A stretch of 64,000 bases of DNA from Cranoglanis bouderius (GCA_023630585.1 CM042560.1:6794501-6858500); one strand, 5' to 3'; positions 11,391 to 24,314 are shown, counted from the first letter of the stretch. Translations and numbers: made by a program. Notes: generated from the sequence alone by a model not told the origin.

Positions 11391-12047
11391 GTCATGGTCA
11401 TTTCATTTGCTTCTTCTAGAGACTTTGTATGTGGTATCGCTCCTGTCCTCATCTCAAAACTGTGACTGTTAAGAAAGTTCAAACGCAGGTTATATATGTA
11501 ATTGTGGTTCTATGAACCTCAGTGGGCAGTGGGAATCACCAGGAAACCTTTCTGTGCGACTTCCAACAAAAAGGCACTCACCTTTTTGCCACTGGTCCCA
11601 AATGACAAAGGAATCCTGGCAGATATTCAGCGTTTATAGTAACACAGTTACCTACATAACTAGTGTTCTCTTTCACCCCTCCTCTAACTACTAGGGGTGG
11701 TGAGAATAACCTGGGTAACATATGCCATAGAGTCATGAGGATGCCCCGGTGCTCTCACCACTGGAAATCTGGAGAAAGTGAATGGTGACTTCCAGGTAGC
11801 AGCGCCACCTGGTGTAGCAATCCTCTAAATAGTGCTCATAAGAATGAGACGTTCCTCATAGTGTGGCATGTCACAACAGCGGCTGGACGTAGCCCCGCTA
11901 TAGGCCATGGTGATGATGTTCACCAGCCAGTGGGACAACCTTTGCTTAGACAGAGGAGTCCTCTGTATCATTTCTCTGCAATAGATTAACCATAGATGCC
12001 AATTTATGGAATTTATTTTGGGTGCATATAAAAGCCTACACATCTGT

Positions 12048-12137
<90 letters not shown>

Positions 12138-12487
12138 CACACAGAGGCTTGCCCTTGTACTTCAGATGTATTTCTGCAAGCCGGGCTTTAGGTTTGACCA
12201 TAAAAAATAACATGTAACTGTTCACTGTCACTGAAATCTTATTCAGTCAACAGCAATTAAAAGACAGCTCAATTAAGAGTAACAACTCGACATTTTGTTG
12301 GGCATATTTCCATTTTTATAAATGTTCTTAAATGTTTAAAACAAAGCTGGCTTGAATATAGTAACTGCTTTCTGAATTGCAATTCTATAACAAATCATAT
12401 TCAACAAAACTACAGCTAATATAGTTTCACATAAACTATCAGAGTTCATGCCGGGTCTGTTAATGCTTCTTATCCTAGTAGGGGTTG
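11391..12487. other. Intergenic, no gene seen
   Basis: After the axin2 3' end comes a moderately GC block (11.50-12.00 kb) with GGTTCTATGAACCTCAGTGG, which looks like a diverged dispersed repeat I cannot name, then the TA/TG microsatellite. Confidence 0.5.
12051..12134. repeat. (TA)15(TG)27 compound microsatellite
   Basis: A TA run turns directly into a TG run. Open frames reading IYIYI or VCVCV here are artefacts. Confidence 0.95.
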
Positions 12488-12687
12488 CGGTGCAACAGAC
12501 TTAAAAGCTCAGTCCAGACTTTTCCCCAACCACAGATTCCAGATGTTCACAAACCAACTGTGATATGTAATATCTCCAGTGGGTCGTGGGTCTGCCCTGG
12601 GGTCTCTGTCCAGTGGGACATGCCTGTTACAGCTCTAGTGGGAACCAAACAGGGGATATCCTTGTAAGGTTCCCAAACCTCACAACT
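12488..12687. other. Possible retroelement fragment
   Basis: GTCTGCCCTGGGGTCTCTGT and CCAGTGGGACATGCC recall a conserved stretch near the 3' end of a fish non-LTR element. It is short, with no frame. Confidence 0.3.
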
Positions 12688-13370
12688 GGCTTCTCACTAA
12701 TCTTTATTGATGACGTGGTAGCAGCAGAATGAATTCAGAAGTTTACACGAACATTCTGTCTGTCAATTTACAGAGAAATGCATCCAATTTAATCAGGAGG
12801 AACTTCATCATGCTGTAAGACAATGATCCGAAACACACTGCCAACTCGACAAAGGACTTTATCAGGAGGAAAAAGTGGGAGGTTTTAGACTGGCCAAGTC
12901 AATCGCCAGACTTTGACCCAGTCGAGCTGCATTTCACCTCCTGAAGAGGAGACTGAAGGGAGTAAACCCCCCCCCAAAACAAACAACAACGTAAAGAGGC
13001 TGTGGCAAAAACCTGGAAAAGCATCACAAGAGAAGAAACCAACAGTTTGGTGATGTCAGTGAGTCGCAGGCTTGATGCAGTTATTGCAAGCAAGTGATAT
13101 GCAAACAAACATTAAGTGTTATTTACTTTAATTTACTTCAAGACTTATCTGTTCCGAAACTTTTGCTCACTCAAAAATTTTGTGGTCTGATAGAAAAGGT
13201 TCTATGTTTTATGTTGTTTAACACATCTAGATGTAAATACCAGGAAATAAAAGCTGAAATCCTAAACTCTCACCTCATAGCCATCTTTTGATCTCAAACC
13301 CAAATGTCTTCAGTGTATAGCACAAACAAAGGAATTGGCCTTGATGTTCCAATAGTTTCGGAGGGGACTG
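12688..13370 (+). mobile_element. Tc1-like element, family B, 5'-truncated
   Basis: Similarity to the inverted copy at 59161-59830 begins near 12690 and ends at GGAGGGGACTG (13370), followed by TA. It keeps the transposase 3' half in decayed form (recognisable by ACTGGCCAAGTCAATCGCCA) and one terminal inverted repeat (13140-13370). Several stops and indels are present. Confidence 0.85.
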
Positions 13371-13725
13371 TAGCAGTAACTTGGTTTAGGTGAGCTTGTA
13401 TCATTTATGCCCATCAATATGGGCAGTTGACTATCAAAGCTAATCAAGCTGATTTGAAAATAGCATTGGAGTTCTCGGCAGCTTCTGCTTTATGCTAGAC
13501 CACCCGGCCCCCTCAATGAAGAGAGAGATGTTGAATAACAGGGAATAGACAGGGAGGTGGTGAGTGCTGAAACTCTGTTACTAGTAGAGAAAGGAGGAGA
13601 TGGAAAGTTAACTTAGAAGAACGTGGAGTTTCAGATGTGATCTTTTTCCCAAACTTCAGTTATCTTATAAGTCCATTTAGCATAGGCATTGCAAACAGGC
13701 CAGCATGAGCTGATTTCCAGAATGC

Positions 13726-13729
<4 letters not shown>

Positions 13730-13798
<69 letters not shown>
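13730..13798. repeat. (TC)n microsatellite
   Basis: About 34 TC units followed by CCCTATCTCCCTCTCCC. Confidence 0.95.
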
Positions 13799-13799
<1 letters not shown>

Positions 13800-13801
<2 letters not shown>

Positions 13802-15293
13802 ATCTCCCTCTCCCTATCTCCCTCCCCGGGTTTCACACACACTTTGGTTGGCACAATTGTGCACTTGCACCTTTGTAGATTTTGTGGTCCTTAAATCAGT
13901 CTTTTCATCCCTGCTGTTCCCCATTAGCATATTTAATTGCCAGGTAAAAATCATTTGTTTACAATCCGTGTAAATATTTGATTGTACAGTAACCGTGAGG
14001 AATCGGAAGAAGGGCGCAAGAGAGGAAGAGGGATGAAACGAGGGAGTGCTGGAGAACGAGAAGAAAGAGGAGCTCAGGAGCCAAAACAACACATCAAAGC
14101 ATGAGCTTTGATGCCGATTTCATATGGCATTAATGGTTCATGAAGGAAAGAGATTGCCTTTAGGAACATCTCCCTCATAATCCCACCAACAATCTCAGTG
14201 CAGCATAAACATTAAAAGAGAGAATGGGGGAAAAAATTTAACCCATCTCTCATAATCCTGTCAACAATCACCAGTGAATGCATAAACATGGGAAACTTCT
14301 GCCAAAGAAAGAAAAGTAGAGAAAAACAAAGAGTCAGGGGAAGACAGAAAAGTGGTTGGAGCGGCGTGTTTTAATAGTTATAAAAAAAATAAATAAAAAT
14401 ACTTAGCTCCTAAGTTTAGACTGTGAATGCTTGCATAATTGGCAGAATACTAACCGTGTTGTCCTTTAAATTCATCACTTGTACCTTCATTGGTTTAGTG
14501 GTGCAGATGGTAATGGTTTTTTAGACCTGTTAAATTAAATATAAAGATAGACATTCAGTGGGTCTCACTAGTTTTATGGCCCAGAATTACATTTATGGCC
14601 ACGCCTTTACTTAACACTTTTTTCTTTCTTTCTTTTTTTTTTTAAAGGAAACTCACAATGCATAAATAAGAGGTGCAAATACCTATGGTAATTTATTATT
14701 TTTTTTACTCCTTCCTACAGTGATACGGGAGACACCTGAAAGCTAGACTTTACATGACATAACAAGAAAAAAATTCGCCCAGCAGAAAAGCCGGTCCATT
14801 GAAGGAAAAAAAAAACGCAGGATGTTAAAGACATACATTTGCTTTCCACCCGAAATTAGAACACTGCTGATGAATTGGTTGGTTACGTTTAAGTCTTTTG
14901 GGCCCATAGTTAAAACTGTAAATGCAGCAGCTTATAATTTGGATCCAGTTTTGACCCACAGTGAAATAACTGACCTTTATATTCACTATAGTTCAACTAT
15001 ATTCAGCTATATTCAAGTACATTACCTACTGAAAACTGGAACAATGAAAGCTTGTGCTGCAGTACACGTTGGTGTACATTTACTCAGGAAATGAAATTAG
15101 TTCATGTGAAAGAATAAAGCTGAGACATTTCATTGAATCAGGTATGTAGAATGTTACTAAGCTAAAAGAAGTTTCAATAAAGAGCTTTTCACATGCTGTG
15201 CCATTAAGAGTCATTCTTATTATTCTTTGGATTCTGGGATGTTTTGGGGGATTTACTGGTTTCTGATTAAGTCAAATCAAGTCAGCTTCCACA
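13800..15293. other. Intergenic, no gene seen
   Basis: AT-rich unique-looking DNA. The 90-codon frame at 14822-15094 has no recognisable family, so I do not call it a gene. Confidence 0.5.
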
Positions 15294-15305
15294 TCATATT
15301 AATAT

Positions 15306-15596
15306 CCATCCATCCATCCATCCATTTTCTATACCACTTATCCTTACTGGGTCACAGGGAACCTGGAGCCCATCCCAGGGAGCATTGGGCACAGGCAGGG
15401 GACACCCTGCACCCTGCAGTCCATCGTAGGGCACAATCACACACACTACGGACACTTTTTTGAACAAGCCAATCAGCCTACAATGCATGTCTTTGGACTG
15501 GGGGAGGAAACCGGCATACCCTGAGGAAACCCAGAGGAACCCTCGACCCTGGAGTTGTGAGGCAAACATGTTAACCTCTAAGCCACCATGCCCCCT
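15306..15596 (-). mobile_element. tRNA-derived SINE (DANA/mermaid-like) with 12-bp target duplication
   Basis: On the minus strand it starts GGGGGCATGGTGGCTTAGAG and has a B-box-like region, then CCGGTTTCCTCCCCCAGTCC and a GGATGGATGG tail. Identical TCATATTAATAT sequences flank it (15294-15305 and 15597-15608), the mark of a retroposition event. The architecture resembles DANA-type fish SINEs. Confidence 0.85.
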
Positions 15597-15774
15597 TCAT
15601 ATTAATATTAAATATTAAATATCGATATTAGTTAATACTAACTGAAATTAAAGCTGTACAGCTCTACTTTTGAAAGAAAGCTGCATTTAGCTGTAGCAGC
15701 TAGTTCCCTATCAGTCCTCTTGTCTTTTTATTAAATTCTTCAGCTGTGTGTGTTTAATAATCCAGAATATTTGT

Positions 15775-15855
15775 TCATTCATTCATCTTTAGCAACTGCT
15801 TTATCTTGGTCAGGGTTGGTGCATTGGATCTTGAGCCTATCCAGTTGGATTTTAA
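15775..15855 (-). repeat. DANA-related repeat 3' fragment
   Basis: ATTCATTCATCTTTAGCAAC and TTTATCTTGGTCAGGGTTGG match the inverted tail region of the subfamily at 50.9 kb. Confidence 0.45.
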
Positions 15856-17129
15856 AAAATGTCTTGATTGAAAACAGCATCTCACCATCAGAATGAAAAC
15901 ATTACTAGCCTGAGATATGCGTGTGTGCACCTGATCATTTACCATGTTATCACTATTGATCGTAAAAAATGTTAGCATTTAATCTTTAATATTTGAAGTA
16001 CAATATAGTATTGAGAGTTTTCTCTTTACAGTACTGTATAAAGCTATTAACAGAAAATCTGATGAATTCAAAATGATGGAATAGATCACACGTATCACGT
16101 TTTGTGTATGTGTGTGTGTATGTGTGTTTAATACCATGTATGATTCTGTTGAGACAAGCTTTTACATCATACTTTCAGTTTGACGTTTATATTTTAAAAT
16201 GCATGGAATCTTTCCAGAAAATGTATTTCTTATTTACTGCATGTGGCTACAGATCAAAGGTTTGAATTTAATGCTGATATAAGATCTACAGTTACAGAAG
16301 CCAAACACCTATCTTAAATTACCTTCTTGGATCAAGATGAGATAAATGCCTTTCGATTAAATTTATTAGCAAATTTACAACTCACAACTGAGGTCAAATC
16401 AAATCTAAGACTACAGCAGAGCAGCCAAAGGGTAAGGGTTTTGTTTAAGGGGTTCTTTCTGACCGTCCTGGGATATGATGTCAGAACTTTATGGCCACTA
16501 GCACTGAACCTCAGATACCAGTGCTTCACTGGAGAAGCATTAGTGCCAAAAACACTTCATATAAAATGATATAAGTGCTGGTGTGGTGTCTTAAATGGTG
16601 CAAGGACTGTGTGGGTCAAAATTTAAAAAAAAAAAAAAAAAAAGAAGAAGAAGTTGTAAGAAAAGTTATGGCTGCCATCCAGAACATATTCTCGCACACT
16701 TATCTGAATCATATGTGTAATTCTAGCAAATAAGATTTGACATCTTTCTCTGTACTGAGAGAAGAATGGAAAACTTATTTACTTGAAACGTATAATGGAA
16801 GCCTAATGGTAGTTGGAAACCATCTTACCGGTGTTGGGAAACATATAAATGCTTTCCTGAATCCTCAGTTAAAGGTACTGTACTTTTTTTTCTTACTCTA
16901 AGTAAGGAATAAAACATGACTTGTGCTTTTATAGAAAAATAATCAACAACTGAATGGTGTGATGCTCCAGAGTTGGTTATTTTCCAATAATAGTATGTCG
17001 TAAAGTGTATTATTCCTCTTACAACTCATCAGTTTGCCAATGTTTAAGTTACTAATGAACACTTTATAGTTTTAACTGTTCAGTTCCCTCACAAGCCTCT
17101 TCTTTTTTTTCTTTAAAAAAATGAAGCTT

Positions 17130-17457
17130 GTCATCACATTTGCCTCACACCTCAAGAGTTGAGGGTTCGATTCCTGCTTCCCCCCTGTTTGTGCGGAGTT
17201 TACATGTTCTCCCCGTGCTTCGGGGGTTTCCGCTGGGTACTCCGGTTTTCTCCCCCAGTCCAAAGATATGCATTGTAGTCTGACTGGCATCTCTTTGTCC
17301 ATAGTGTGTGAATGGGTGTGTGATTGTGCCCTGTGATGGGTTGGCACCCGGTCCAAGGTGTCCCCCGCCTTGTGCCCCGAGTCCCTTGGGATAGGCTCCA
17401 GGCTCCCCACAACCCTGTGTAGGGTAAGCGGTATGGAAAATGGATGGATGCATGGAT
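17130..17457 (+). mobile_element. tRNA-derived SINE (DANA-like)
   Basis: It has TTTGCCTCACACCTCAAGAG, GGGTTCGATTCC (a B-box match), CTCCGGTTTTCTCCCCCAGT and a tail of GGATGGATGC. Possible imperfect duplications flank it (ATGAAGCTT before, ATGAAAGCTT after). It is inserted in an older repeat. Confidence 0.8.
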
Positions 17458-17619
17458 GAAAGCTTTTAATTTTATGGTGAAACCATAAGCACAAACTCCT
17501 CTGTCCTGAAGGCTTTCCTGTCGAGGCAAAACATATTGACTCTTACCAAGCATTGACACTGGAGACTCCTTCCATAAATAAATGTCTCCTTACAGAAAGT
17601 AACATGTTTTAACAATCTG

Positions 17620-17621
<2 letters not shown>

Positions 17622-17682
<61 letters not shown>
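17622..17682. repeat. (ATT)n microsatellite
   Basis: About 20 ATT units inside the MITE-like repeat. Confidence 0.95.
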
Positions 17683-17999
17683 TCCTCTGAATGACTTCTC
17701 GTTATAGAAACGATAACATATTACACTGAGTGCATGTACTGCCTGAGTTTCATAGAAAATGAATCAACACCTTCTGACTAATCAGCATCAAGGATGCAAC
17801 AGTGCTATGGTATAAATCTGTATAATTTATTTTAGGGAATACTGTTTCAGAAGAAAGAAGAAACGGAGTTTTCTCTTTTTTCTCTACAGCAAAATGTATA
17901 CAAAAAAATTCTATGTTCGTTGCACACACACAGCAGATCCTGCTCTGCATACTGGTTTTGGTATAAATGTGCAATGTGAACATGATAAACATGACACAG

Positions 18000-19420
18000 C
18001 TATCTATTCATCATCAGTGGTCCTTGTTTACCGAATCTAATTTTTACTTTCTTCTGTATTCCATTTAAAAACCATCTTCGGAGCAATTGTTTCCTTTCTC
18101 AGCATTCCTCTGTCTTCCCAGGCCAAATCTGGAGTGGGTGTGCATTCTTCTATGATTATTTTAACAAAATGCCCCCTCACTCCCCAAGCAGGCTTGCGTA
18201 CTCCCATCCCTGGGCGGATTTGGTCACTTTTTGCCTTAACCACCGTAAACAACAAGAACAATTTATCTGACAGGAGACATGTTTACTGAAGCGGAGCCAC
18301 AGCCATTTTTAGCCACCTCTTTTCGTTCGTTTACCACGGCATTCTCTGATCTCTGTATTATTGGATGTTCCCCTGTGGTTGCTGTGGGTTCTGCGTTCTT
18401 CCCCATTGTTCTCAAAGCAGCACGGATTCAGAGAATTCCATCTTCAGCTTGTAGGTTCGATAACAGGATTTTTATGGTGTAGAAAGTCCCACATTCCAGT
18501 CGGACCCGCAACACAGAGCGCTTTGTCACGAGATCGATGTGTTTGGCCTGGGCTGACATATACTTTCGCGTTCAATGCCCCAGTTACGGCTGGTTTTGGG
18601 CACTGTGAACTACAGAGGCCTTCGAATGGCAGTAATGCGTCGTAAGACCACACAAACTCAGTGACTTCGGTGCTGGTCAGAGTTAGTTTGTGGTGCTGCT
18701 TCAGCAATTTCTGACCAGGCCTTTAAACTGCGAAGGGAATTTATACATGTTTTGTTTGACTTGCTTTTTTGTGTGTCCTCTTGTGCACCCCGTGATATGC
18801 AATGCACAATTTAGTTCTTCCCCCGAGCCAAGTATAACTTTCCATAACACAAAAGCAGTTGCGTATTTTTCAAATTCCTAACTTTGATGTGGTCAGGATG
18901 AAGTCTTCTTCTAAAAACCGCCCCTTTCTGGATCACAGGCTGGGCGTTGGACCATTTGTGAGACATGTCCCTTGATAGATGAATCACTAAGCTCGCAGTC
19001 AATGCTGAACTATTGTTGCATTTCGCTTCTTTACACAGGAGTTAATGAATGACCTATCTAGACTTCTCTAATGCTTCCTTTAAGAGAGAAAGATTTAACA
19101 TGTTTGGTGTGTCTCGTGTTGGGTGGCACCATTTTGTGCATGCCTATTCCACCACAGAGTGGCTTCCCCAGGCAGCCATTGGGTCTGTGGTCTTTCCACT
19201 CCTGGTCTGGCTTTCGGCCATACACCGCTCCTCAGCACATACACACACACATTCTCATTCAGACCACAGGTTGCTCGGGTAACCAACAAAACTTGCCCTT
19301 CTGAACCTTGTCTTATTTATCCAAGCTGTATATTATCTAAGAATGCTACTATTTCTTTAATGATGTTTAATGGCAGGTGGGATGGAGGCTGGCCCTTCAT
19401 GTAAGCCCTTAAGCTTTTAC
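18000..19420. other. Intergenic block richer in GC, unassigned
   Basis: Less AT-rich than its surroundings, with no microsatellite longer than a few units. Several 60-100 codon frames on both strands lack recognisable domains. It may be a diverged mobile element or a conserved non-coding block. Confidence 0.4.
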
Positions 19421-21050
19421 GAGCCACAATAAGTAAACTTCTGAGGTCACTGGTAAATGCTAAGAAAATATAAGTGCCTTTACTTTACACCATGGACCAC
19501 ACAAGTGCTCATGGCTTTAAGTTCAAATTTAGCAAATAACAAAGGTGGTTAGCCTTATGACCCAATTTAAAAAAATAAAAAAATAAAAATAAATAAAAAG
19601 CTGCAAAAAGCCCACCTAGTATTGTCTTTAGTTTTGCTTGTCTATGCTGCTTTGCTTTTTAATCATAGTAGGAATTAGCTTGGGGAACAGAATTTTGAGG
19701 CATTGGTGAGGCCTGATGTTTCCTTCTTGATGGCTTAGTAATTTACAGACCCAATTTCATAAATGTCTTTGGTCGTGAGTCGAGATTGGCGTGACCATGA
19801 GACATGCTCACAGGTGGTTTAGTGCCACAGCAACTAGAGACAGCTGATGACAAAGTTCTGGCCGTGTCCAGTTTTTTAAAAATTAAAATCTAAGAGTGTG
19901 AGATCTTATACAGTGTGACAAGTAATAATTATAAAAGACCTCTATAATGTAGTGTACATGTAAGAGAAATTAATGTCTATTGTCTATTGTGCAAACTGCA
20001 TGGTTAATAATCACACACTTGCTTTAAAACACATTGATTAGCTCAGTACTATTATTTGTACATAAATAGGATCATACAATAGCAAATATAAGTTTCAAGC
20101 TTTATTTTCTTTGTTAGTTACATTTGCCTTGTAGCTCCAGAGCACAACTAAAGACACCAACTTCTAACACCAAACATGTCTTGGCTGATCGACTACATTT
20201 GGTTACCATCCCAGTTCCTGGGAACATTTTTGCTAATCCTCTAATCTAACACTTAATTCAAACCATCAGTTAATTATCAGCATATTTGGGAACTTAATGT
20301 TGGTTGAGGTTTGTTCAAACTGGAAAAACATGAAAATCTGAACGCGTATGAAATATCCAGTCCTGGAACTGAAGCTTTATACAAGCATAATTTCAACTTT
20401 GTCTTCTTTGCCTGATCTTGCAACCAGACAGAAAACTAAGCTTGTGTGATAGAAGCCCAAGGTAGGTTTACGTAGAAACAGCTAAACATTACTGGCTGAT
20501 GTTTAGAGCTTGTAATTAAATTAGAATCACTTTAAACTGACATTAAATGATGGATAATCACGCGGCTGAGACGGTTCATTGAGAAAAACATTTAAACAAA
20601 GACTTAGAGTGGCCTTTTGTTTATAGTCTCCAAAATCTCCCCTGAGCACCTGGGTGTGAGAGCTTTTATGGGTTCCCAGCACTGACTCCAAACACACATG
20701 GACCTAAAGAACATCCTTATTTCACCTTGTTTTTATTTACCACAATAGCACCTGTTTGAAATTGGGCTTCACCAGAAAAAAAAAATCCATCTGTAAACCA
20801 TTTCATCCAACACCCACCAGTGATAAACGGATTCAAAAGCCCAATGACTCAGCTAATGAATAATATATCTCGCTTGTGCTAAGTGCATTTTAATGGTGAG
20901 AAAGCCTGCACTGCATACAAACCCTGATGTGGAAGAGACACAATGTGTCGGTGTTTCGGTAAACAGAGAGGAAAGAGAACAGTCATAGCTGGAGGGAGAG
21001 GAACAGTTAGTCATCAGAAATCAGCCTTATGACACTTAAATAAGCGAATA
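19420..21050. other. Intergenic, unique-looking, no gene seen
   Basis: No repeat was recognised except an A/T-rich stretch near 19568-19600. AT-rich homeobox-like words (CTAATGAATAATATAT, near 20854) make it a candidate for conservation tests only. Confidence 0.4.
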
Positions 21051-21620
21051 ATTTCAGGCCAGAGTGGCCTCCTCTGTTTCAACTGCTGTGAAATGATTAT
21101 TATCTAATCAGCCCATCATGTGGCAGCAACGCAATGCATAAAATCATGCAGATACAGGTCAAGAGCTTCAGTTAATGTTCACATCAAACATCAGAATGGG
21201 GGGAAAATGTAATCTCAGTGACTTTGAGCATGGCATGGTTGTTGGTGCCAGATGGCCTGGTTTAAGCTGAGCTCCTGGGATTTTCACACACAAGTTACAG
21301 AGGTTACACAAAACGGTGTGAAAAACAAAAAACATCCAGTGAGCAGCAGTTCTGCAGAGAATGCCCAGACTGGTTTGACCTCACAGTTTTAATTTTGAAA
21401 CATGGAAAGTTTTACTGTAGCATATGTCTTTACCAGAAAAGAATGAGAAGATATTCTGATACTGAAATACGTATATTTATTCACTGTTTCCACACATGCG
21501 GTACTGTTGGTGCCTATTAAAGAAACTGGGTGTCCCCACCACCTAAATCCCAATCTAGTTAGAGACTATCGACTCACGGACCATCTTTTGACATGCACAG
21601 TGGTGTACCTGATAAAATGG
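21050..21620 (+). mobile_element. Tc1-like fragment, family E
   Basis: It contains AATCAGCCCATCATGTGGCA, GACTTTGAGCATGGCATGGT and TGTTGGTGCCAGATGGCCTG, the start of a transposase gene of a widespread fish Tc1 family. The piece CAGTGGTGTACCTGATAAAA near 21599 looks like its right terminal region. The middle is deleted or diverged. Confidence 0.7.
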
Positions 21621-22002
21621 CAGCTAAGCCTATAAATTAATTTAAATTGAATAGTTTTACATGAAATGTACAGTATTAGTGGCTTTTAAAGGTCTTTGCC
21701 TTGCATTCGTTGTATTTTCAACAATAATTCTATATTTATTGGTTGTTTCATGCGACTGGATCAGGAAAAGAAGGAAAAATAAAGCTTCCACTTTCATACT
21801 TTCGTTACACCACATGTGGCTCTGTGGTTCTTTATGATGATAATGGAAAAATATGCTAAACTCTTACAGAGACAACAAAACATTGAGAGAGAAGGAAAAG
21901 TGAGAGAAACAGAAAGGCATATGGTCCTGGTTTGGTGGTATGATTAGAGGCAGGCTTGCATGTTCTCTTTGACAAACAGGAAATAAACATTCATAACTGT
22001 GT

Positions 22003-22075
22003 ATGCCTGTTCCAGCGCACATGTTCCAGCACACATGTATATATATATCTCGAACATGTGCGTTGGAACAGGCAT
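22003..22075. repeat. Short palindrome (24-bp arms)
   Basis: ATGCCTGTTCCAGCGCACAT at 22003 and ATGTGCGTTGGAACAGGCAT ending 22075 are inverted copies with one mismatch over 24 bases, separated by about 25 bases containing a short TA run. Confidence 0.85.
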
Positions 22076-22079
22076 CTTA

Positions 22080-23160
22080 CATGTCTCTCTTATGTAAGCA
22101 AATCCTACAAAATTCCTTTCGTCTTTTGAAAATTGTGATCACTATGATTTCATAACGCTCACCTTCACTGTCTTTCATATTTTTGCTGCTTTGAGAATGT
22201 TAAATAGTTAAATAACTATTTATTTAGCAGACACATTTATCCAACATGAAAGTAGGGCAAAATCTAATCCGATAACCTAATGATTTTGAGAAATGACAAG
22301 CATCCCTGGGTGAAGAAGCTAAACTTAATCACTGCAAGCTGTTCTTTTCACTTCTTTACATCAGCGTAACATTAAATACTGGTTTTAATTACGCAATATA
22401 GTAGTGAATCAACTTTAGCAAAGCCAGCCAGCGGGCAAAAAGCACCAATGTGTTAATGTTAGCCAGGCAATTAGTTTGCTTAGGTCCAGCACTAAATACA
22501 AGTATCTGATGTAGCCAGGTTTGCTAGCAAGACAGCTAATGTTAGGTGAGTTATTTTGTTGCATAATCTAAACCTTGGGCCATATTCGTTGTTAGCATGT
22601 CTTGCAAGCCAGACCTGAGTCTGTTGGCAAACACACAAGATTAGCTCACTTGCACACCATGAAGTGGTTTACATAAACCTCTGCTGTGACTATATCTCGC
22701 TCTAAACGTTCACTGTGTTGCAGAGTCTGAAAGTTTTTCCCATTGAAAACCGGCAATGCAATGCAGTTACGGCAGAGACCTCGGCTAGTCAGTAATTTAT
22801 GAGATGATAAGCACAATGGCATTGATGGCAGTATTAGCATGAAAGTTGAAGCTGATCTGTTTAAGCATAGTGCACAGATGAGAAGGTGAGAGAGCAGGAC
22901 AGACTAAATGATGAAAGTACTGCTGCATCATTCTCTTTAGGTAGAGATGAAGAGCCAGTGAGGTTACAACCAGTCAAAAAAAAGTGTACAAAAGATGTCA
23001 GATACATTTTATCCCATGGGCAGAGCATCTGAGACTGAGACTATTTGCTAGCTAGCTACTGTTAGGTAAACTATTTAATTGTGTAATTAAAGGAATGTTC
23101 CAGCATGACTGACTTGCATGTTAATCGTAATAATTTGCAGGTGATCTTCAGGGGTGTCCA
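22080..23160. other. Intergenic, no gene seen
   Basis: Repeated GCTAGCTA/AGCTAGCA-like words; otherwise nothing recognisable. Confidence 0.4.
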
Positions 23161-23167
23161 AGAGTTA

Positions 23168-23712
23168 CAGTAGCGCTTGAAAGTTTGTGAACTCTTTAGA
23201 ATTTTCTAGATGTCTGCATAAATATGACCCAAAACATTATCAGATTTTCACACAAGTAATAAAAGTAGACAAAGAGAACAAAATTAAACAAATGAAACAA
23301 AAGTATTATACTTGGTCATTTATTTATTGAGGAAAATCTGTGAGTGGCAAAAGTATGTGAACCTCTAGGATTAGCAGTTAATTTGAAGGTGAAATTAGAC
23401 TCAGGTGTGAGTGAGACAATCAGGTGTGAGTGATAGCCCGGTTTTATTTAAAGAACAGGGATCTATCAGAGTCTGATCTTCACAACATATGTTTGTGGAA
23501 GTGTATCATGGCATGAACAAAGGAGATTTGTGAGGACCTCAGAGAAAGAGTTGTTGATGCTCATCAGGCTTGAAAAGGTTACAAAACCGTCTGTAACGAG
23601 TTTGGACTCCACCAATCCACAGTCTGACCGATTGTGTACAAATGGAGGAAATTCAAGATCATTGTAACCATTGTCGACCAACAAAAATCACACCAAGTGC
23701 AAGACATGTAAT
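23168..23712 (+). mobile_element. Tc1-like element, family A, 3'-truncated
   Basis: It begins with CAGTAGCGCTTGAAAGTTTG after a TA (23166-23167) and contains the inner repeat TATTATACTTGGTCATTTAT, also seen at 53272. It then runs into the transposase N-terminal region, with frameshifts. It stops where a SINE 3' fragment begins at about 23714. Confidence 0.82.
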
Positions 23713-23713
23713 A

Positions 23714-23808
23714 GGTGTCCCCCGCCTTGTGCCCAGAGTTCCCTGGATTAGGCTCCCCCGCGACCCTGTGTTAGGATAAGCGGTACGGAAAATGTATGGA
23801 TGAATGGG
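23714..23808 (+). mobile_element. SINE 3' fragment (DANA-like)
   Basis: GGTGTCCCCCGCCTTGTGCC through AGGATAAGCGGTACGGAAAA corresponds to the last 95 bases of the SINE family. It abuts a truncated Tc1 element. Confidence 0.7.
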
Positions 23809-23814
23809 TTAAGG

Positions 23815-24250
23815 GCCCTGAATAGATCCTAACTGACTCTCTGACAGTCCTGACATATAATCTGATTCTTAACTATAGAGCTTTCTAAATTTTTTGCATC
23901 TTCACAGAGCTCTTGGCTGTTATCTTAGCAATGTCTTCAGTGTCTATCCTCTGAGACCGCAAAGCTAACAGGGTTTGGAGGGGAACTTACTTTTATCATG
24001 CTGTTTAATGGGAGAACCTTGTTATAGAGTGTCTGGTAGTGTTTCCCCACCCACCCTGCTGTAGATGTGAACCCTCAGTGGGAGGATATCCACCACGATC
24101 CCCACTTCTACAGCACAGTGGCATTGTGGCTTGGTGATGCAGCAGGGATGAGAGAGACACGATAAGGTCACAGAAAGAAATAAAGGTTTGAGGCATCACC
24201 AAGGGCACTTTATTTGTCTTAGTTGTGAGAGTGCATAGAGGAAGTTGAGG

Positions 24251-24314
<64 letters not shown>

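Larger units (their letters stand above)
16780..17830. mobile_element. Dispersed MITE-like repeat interrupted by a SINE
   Basis: Pieces at 16920-16960 (AAAATAATCAACAACTGAAT), 17080-17130 (TTCCCTCACAAGCCTCTTCT), 17500-17600 and 17755-17800 (AATCAACACCTTCTGACTAA) occur in the same order at 57.85-58.52 kb. The block 17130-17457 is a SINE absent from the other copy. No coding capacity. Confidence 0.65.

Noticed and set aside
17072..17559. Three overlapping 100-140 codon frames on the minus strand
   Set aside because: They lie over a DANA-like SINE that gives similar frames at 28.1-28.4 kb.
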